Shown here piece by piece: positions 60,180-64,000 of a stretch of 64,000 nt of DNA. The stretch is from Fasciolopsis buskii (taxonomy: Eukaryota > Platyhelminthes > Trematoda > Plagiorchiida > Fasciolidae). A program made the translations under genes and the position numbers. The DNA is taken from the NCBI GenBank assembly GCA_008360955.1, contig LUCM01003458.1, forward strand, positions 1-64,000. Reading direction: 5' to 3'. Numbering within the stretch: the stretch's first letter is position 1; each line of letters opens with the position of its first letter. The notes below the pieces were generated by a model, which did no database searches, was not told the origin of the DNA, and saw only the letters and a list, made by a program, of their open reading frames with translations.

Positions 60180-60392
60180 ATGTACGTTGTCATTATCAAC
60201 AAAGTCGATCTACTAGGTTTTTATAACCACCGCGGTAGAATTCTCATAGAAGAGGTCAATTTAAACCGCTTCGTACGAATTTCTATATTACTAGCGACTT
60301 CCGAGAAGCTACACCACAGTTATTTGACTGGCCATAAATTATTACCTACAAGCCAGTTAGTGACTGGCTTCCAACGACAGGATAAATTTTAA
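60180..60392 (+). CDS. Weak exon candidate
   Basis: The acceptor gactttacgagaatcgttttccag (just before ENMYVVIINKVDLLGFYNHR) is followed by a frame open to TAA at 60390-60392. An internal donor ACCGCG/GTAGAA is possible. Another frame is open in the same place, and no family is recognised. Confidence 0.18.
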   Translation: MYVVIINKVDLLGFYNHRGRILIEEVNLNRFVRISILLATSEKLHHSYLTGHKLLPTSQLVTGFQRQDKF

Positions 60393-60399
60393 GGATTTC

Positions 60400-63300
60400 T
60401 TTTCCACACTCTCACGGAAAAGCACGATCGCAGAACAGAATTAATTCAAACATCCCTTTCTCATCTTATCATTTGTGAATAAACACTCACATGAAAGTTG
60501 ACTCTAAAAATTGACAGAGTTATGGACATGCAAAGCTGCACAAAAGAGAAAATCAATAGGGAGTACAAAGGTCATCGCGGTCACGTGGAGTTGGCTTGTT
60601 GACAAGGGTCATAATCATCAGTCTTCCTACGTCAACATTCTTTAACAAGGAACAATTAGAATGGTTGCAAATTCCAGCTGACTACACAAATTAAGCTTAT
60701 GAAATCGAGCAGCAAACTGCAGCAGAAAGCCGGATTTCTGGCGGCTTTTCACTCGGACTGATTGTCCTTGGGTAGGTATCTCTGTCGCAGTTGACCGGAT
60801 TTCGTGTGATTGAGCTACTCTGTATCTTTGACTAACCGTCAGATTTTTAGCATTATGTTCAAAAATCCTCTGTTGACAAAGAATATGGAGCTGGGAAAAC
60901 CGGTGACTCTGACCCGCGTCCACCTACTCGTTTCTCCTGATTTCGGTGACTTTTGTCCTCTCCACGGATTTTCTTCCGTGTGTGGTTTTCGATGTCTGCA
61001 GCCGGACCATTTTTCAGACAAAATCCGGATGCTATTGTTTATTCACAGATAAGAAGCAAACAAAAAACGGTTAAGTTTAGTCTTTTCCATCGTCATGTCT
61101 CTTATTAGATTGGGGAAAATGTCCCTTTGTTACAAATTCTATTTGGGTCTTGCACGCATCAGCAAGACAAAGCCAAGGGTCTTCGCTAAAAGTCACTTCT
61201 GTTAGGCATGCCAATCAACCAAATTAAGTTTATGGCATTATTGCAAAAATTAGATCACATTTGAAGTAATCTCAGACCGATCGGTCTTTCTACAAAATTG
61301 GATGGAAACCTATCCCATCTAGACAATTATTTCATTGCCTTTCAAATGACATTTTTCCAGATGAACCGAAAATGAATACCGCATCAGGGGAAGGCTAGCG
61401 GCTAAGTTAGACTGACGAGTTTCCATTCGCTTATGACCTCATGGTTCGGCCCCATATTGTCTTGGTCGGAATGAACCCAGTTGTACATAAATTTAATGCC
61501 AATATGCCCACGCGAAAGACGTCTTGAGAATCCGATCTATGTAACGCACTTATGACATTTGGGTCTGTTGGTAGAAGCCACTGCAATAGACCAGTATCAA
61601 GTGATCCATAAGTCATGGTAAAAACATGTCCAAATAACAATTTGAGGACCTAGTTACATGTCCGAGCAGTGCAGTATCACCAACTGAAAGAATGACTGGC
61701 GTTTAGAGACTGGTAAGGTTTTCACCGTTTGCATTGCACAGGTCTGAACTCGACTAGGCTAAGTGAAATCTAGGAGCGGGTGTTACCAGCAAAACCATCC
61801 CAAAAGAATCAGTCGGGTATTTGGAATGCGTTGATGTTTTTACCGTAACAGTTTTGGCACATGCTACAATTTGCCACAGTTTTGGCTACCTTCGGTGAAC
61901 TTTTTCGGGGTAATTTTACCGGCAACATTATGTATTTTTAATGTGGTTTGTACTTCGGCCATGGTTTAAAGAAAACAAATTTGGATTGCTCAGGGCAAGA
62001 TGTTAGCACTGGCGTTGGCATCCAACAGACATGGGACCTAGTGAAGTGCTCAGCACTCGAAGCGATGAAGATATGCTCTGGCCAGAAAGTTTACACTTAA
62101 TTGAACCACTTTACGGGAAAGCGTTTACCAGAACCAGTTCACTGAAAAACCCAGAAACTCCCAATATAGAATTTTTGAAAGATGGGTTGGTTCAGTAATT
62201 TGCCATTTAAGGAAGATACACAGTGAAATTTTAAACAGATATTTGAGAAGAGCAGTCAGTGACGCGTTCATTTCTGCCACTTTGCGCTGCATGTTGCACG
62301 TTGCTTCGTTAACTCAGATCCAAAACCAGTACAGACTGTCGGTGATGACTTCATCAAGGGTTATTTACTCATTCAGAGGCTTTTGTATTGTATCATATGC
62401 AGGCAGAACGGTACGACATCTGTGTCTGAATAAAAACAGCATCTCTCAGTGTAAGTGTAGTGGACAATGAATAACCATATCCATTATCCTAATCAAAGGC
62501 CAGCACAATTGCGGCGACATCTGGTGAGCAAAAGAATCAACTGATGAGGTCCGCTGATGGCCATGAGACTAATTAGTCAACCAAGTGGTCGATCATTGAG
62601 TGTTTATCATAGGCTGTTCGATTTGGATTAATACACGAAATTCTTTTGTCTGTTGCACCCGGTTTTTTCTCAATAGATTTGGTGGTAACTGGAGGTAGCG
62701 GCTATTAGATGGAATTGTTGCAAACCACCCACGCTAGCTAAGCCGGGGACCAACCGTGTCGATACACAGCGCCATCTCAGTACTTAGTTGACACTGGGTA
62801 TAGTTTTAATCTGGACACGATATTCAGGATTGTCTTTCGTGATCTCTCTCTTAGCAAATGTCAGGGTGTTCAGCTACACACGATCGCTTGTTGAAGCCAT
62901 AGGCATTAGGAAGTTAACTCCCGACCTCTGTGTCCAAAAACTTTCGGTCCCGACACTTCGACTACCGTGGCCAAAAATGACCAAGATCGAATGTGTCCAT
63001 AACTTGGTCAGCCACTTGGTAGTGACAATTCGATCGGCCTAAATCCCCAACTTTGGCCGGTATTGTCTATACATAACTGCTTGGTTTGTCTTTGATTATC
63101 CTCATGCTATCAGCAAACGGCTTGAGAAATGATAACTGAAACGAAACCGTTTCGTCAGAATGGCGGAAAGCTTTAGCATAAATTTTCAAGACCTACCTTC
63201 GGTTTGCAATTCATTTTTGTCCTTCAGCAGAAATTTCGCATTCTGGCCTCAGCGACAATTTCGATCTAACTTTAATTCCAATGCAAAATTAAAATAACAT

Positions 63301-63530
63301 TTGTCTTATTTTTATTCATAGTTTCTCCATCCAGTCGTAATAGGCCTATGGTATTAATATTTCAACATAAATGTCCTGTTATTTGATCATGTCATAAACG
63401 AAACAGATCAGTTTTGTTAAATGAACTCGCAAACAATCGTGTCTATAACAAACACAAAATTATGTCATCTCCCCGACCAAAACGTGTTTCGTGTTCAACT
63501 TCCATGTCTAGGTGACTTTCTTCTGACAAC
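60400..63530. other. No confident feature
   Basis: Chance-length frames only (for example minus 61431-61640 and plus 62788-63042, both protein-like in composition but without good splice sites). A tRNA-like trace at 61390-61460 has a poor B box. Confidence 0.3.
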
Positions 63531-63533
63531 CGA

Positions 63534-63549
63534 ACACACACACACACAC
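63534..63549. repeat. (AC)n microsatellite
   Basis: A short uninterrupted AC dinucleotide run in otherwise mixed sequence. Confidence 0.75.
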
Positions 63550-64000
63550 GCAGAGCGACGCACATGCAACTACCCATTATACCGCATACTTGCGACAAAA
63601 ATAATAGAACCAACACCAGGAAATTCGTGCCATTCGGTGAGAATTTGAAGTAATTCATTAGCGTTACATTGGTACTGCTCAAAGTTGAGTATCTTTTTCC
63701 GGTACACTATGGCCACTGTCCTCTCAAACTTTTAGACAAGCGCATATTATTGTTTCACATTACACGTAAATTAAAGGATGAGTCTGATCGGTGCTGATCC
63801 ATGACACATGACAATTTTCTAAGCGACAAGTTGATTATGGTTAGCCCCTTTGTTTAACTTTCATCTGTCAAACATCCGATCAACAACTCATCAGGCAAAA
63901 GATAAGTTTAGCTCACTATGCTGCAATGAGTCGAATAGAGGAGAACGCAGCCGATTATTTGCAACCTCGCTCTGAAGTCAGTGGAACCTACCCTTGGCTA

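Noticed and set aside
61390..61460. tRNA-like boxes TAGCGGCTAAGTTAGAC and TGGTTCGGCCCC
   Set aside because: The B box lacks the invariant A in GGTTCGA, and no fold could be drawn.
1..64000. More than a hundred open frames of 60-129 codons on both strands
   Set aside because: Their number and maximum length match expectation for random sequence of this composition. I kept only frames with good flanking splice signals, phase-consistent partners, or recognisable homology.
1..64000. CRISPR array, bacterial operon, rRNA, or viral gene set
   Set aside because: No regularly spaced repeats, no ribosome-binding-site-led gene strings, no rRNA-like conserved blocks, and no recognisable viral proteins were seen.

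Overview
The window looks like nuclear DNA of a flatworm, most likely a digenean fluke. It is moderately AT-rich, has no operon-like packing, and its longest uninterrupted reading frame is 129 codons. It carries degraded retroelements, tRNA-derived SINE-like units and microsatellite tails. The best organism clue is a decayed non-LTR reverse transcriptase at 7.8-8.9 kb whose recognisable blocks (FLDLTAVFDS, HGCP, YTDD, FSYL, LAFIDLRH) match the LINE type that is very common in fluke genomes. The species call is inference.

Caution about genes: at this base composition the number and length of open frames are about what chance gives, and I recognise no conserved protein family outside the LINE. 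Every protein-coding entry is therefore a splice-site and reading-phase argument (polypyrimidine tract plus AG, open frame, GT donor, consistent phase, sometimes AATAAA), not a homology call. Confidences are low on purpose. Opposite-strand models interleave in several places, so some must be wrong.

Layout. 0-7 kb: a GAT-tailed retroelement 3' end, a possible tiny-exon gene with a poly(A) signal (487-1097), an ATT-tailed repeat with a hammerhead-like hairpin, a SINE-like unit, and a terminal exon pair with AATAAA (6558-6865). 7-9 kb: an isolated exon candidate and the LINE relic. 9-23 kb: three plus-strand multi-exon models (11.45-14.28, 14.68-18.20 and 18.76-22.66 kb) and weaker minus-strand candidates. 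24-25.2 kb: the clearest mobile-element cluster, a ~585 bp terminal-inverted-repeat element with a 7 bp target duplication beside a SINE, whose second copy lies at 21.2 kb in an intron of the 18.8-22.7 kb model. 26-36 kb: exon candidates on both strands (the best are 27.6-29.0 and 30.46-31.11 kb), an ATT-tailed repeat at 32 kb, and a second GAT-tailed copy at 35 kb. 36-64 kb: mostly featureless DNA with scattered tRNA-like SINE fragments and isolated exon candidates.

No true rRNA or tRNA gene, CRISPR array, bacterial operon or virus-like gene was seen. No joint function can be assigned, because no candidate protein is recognised.
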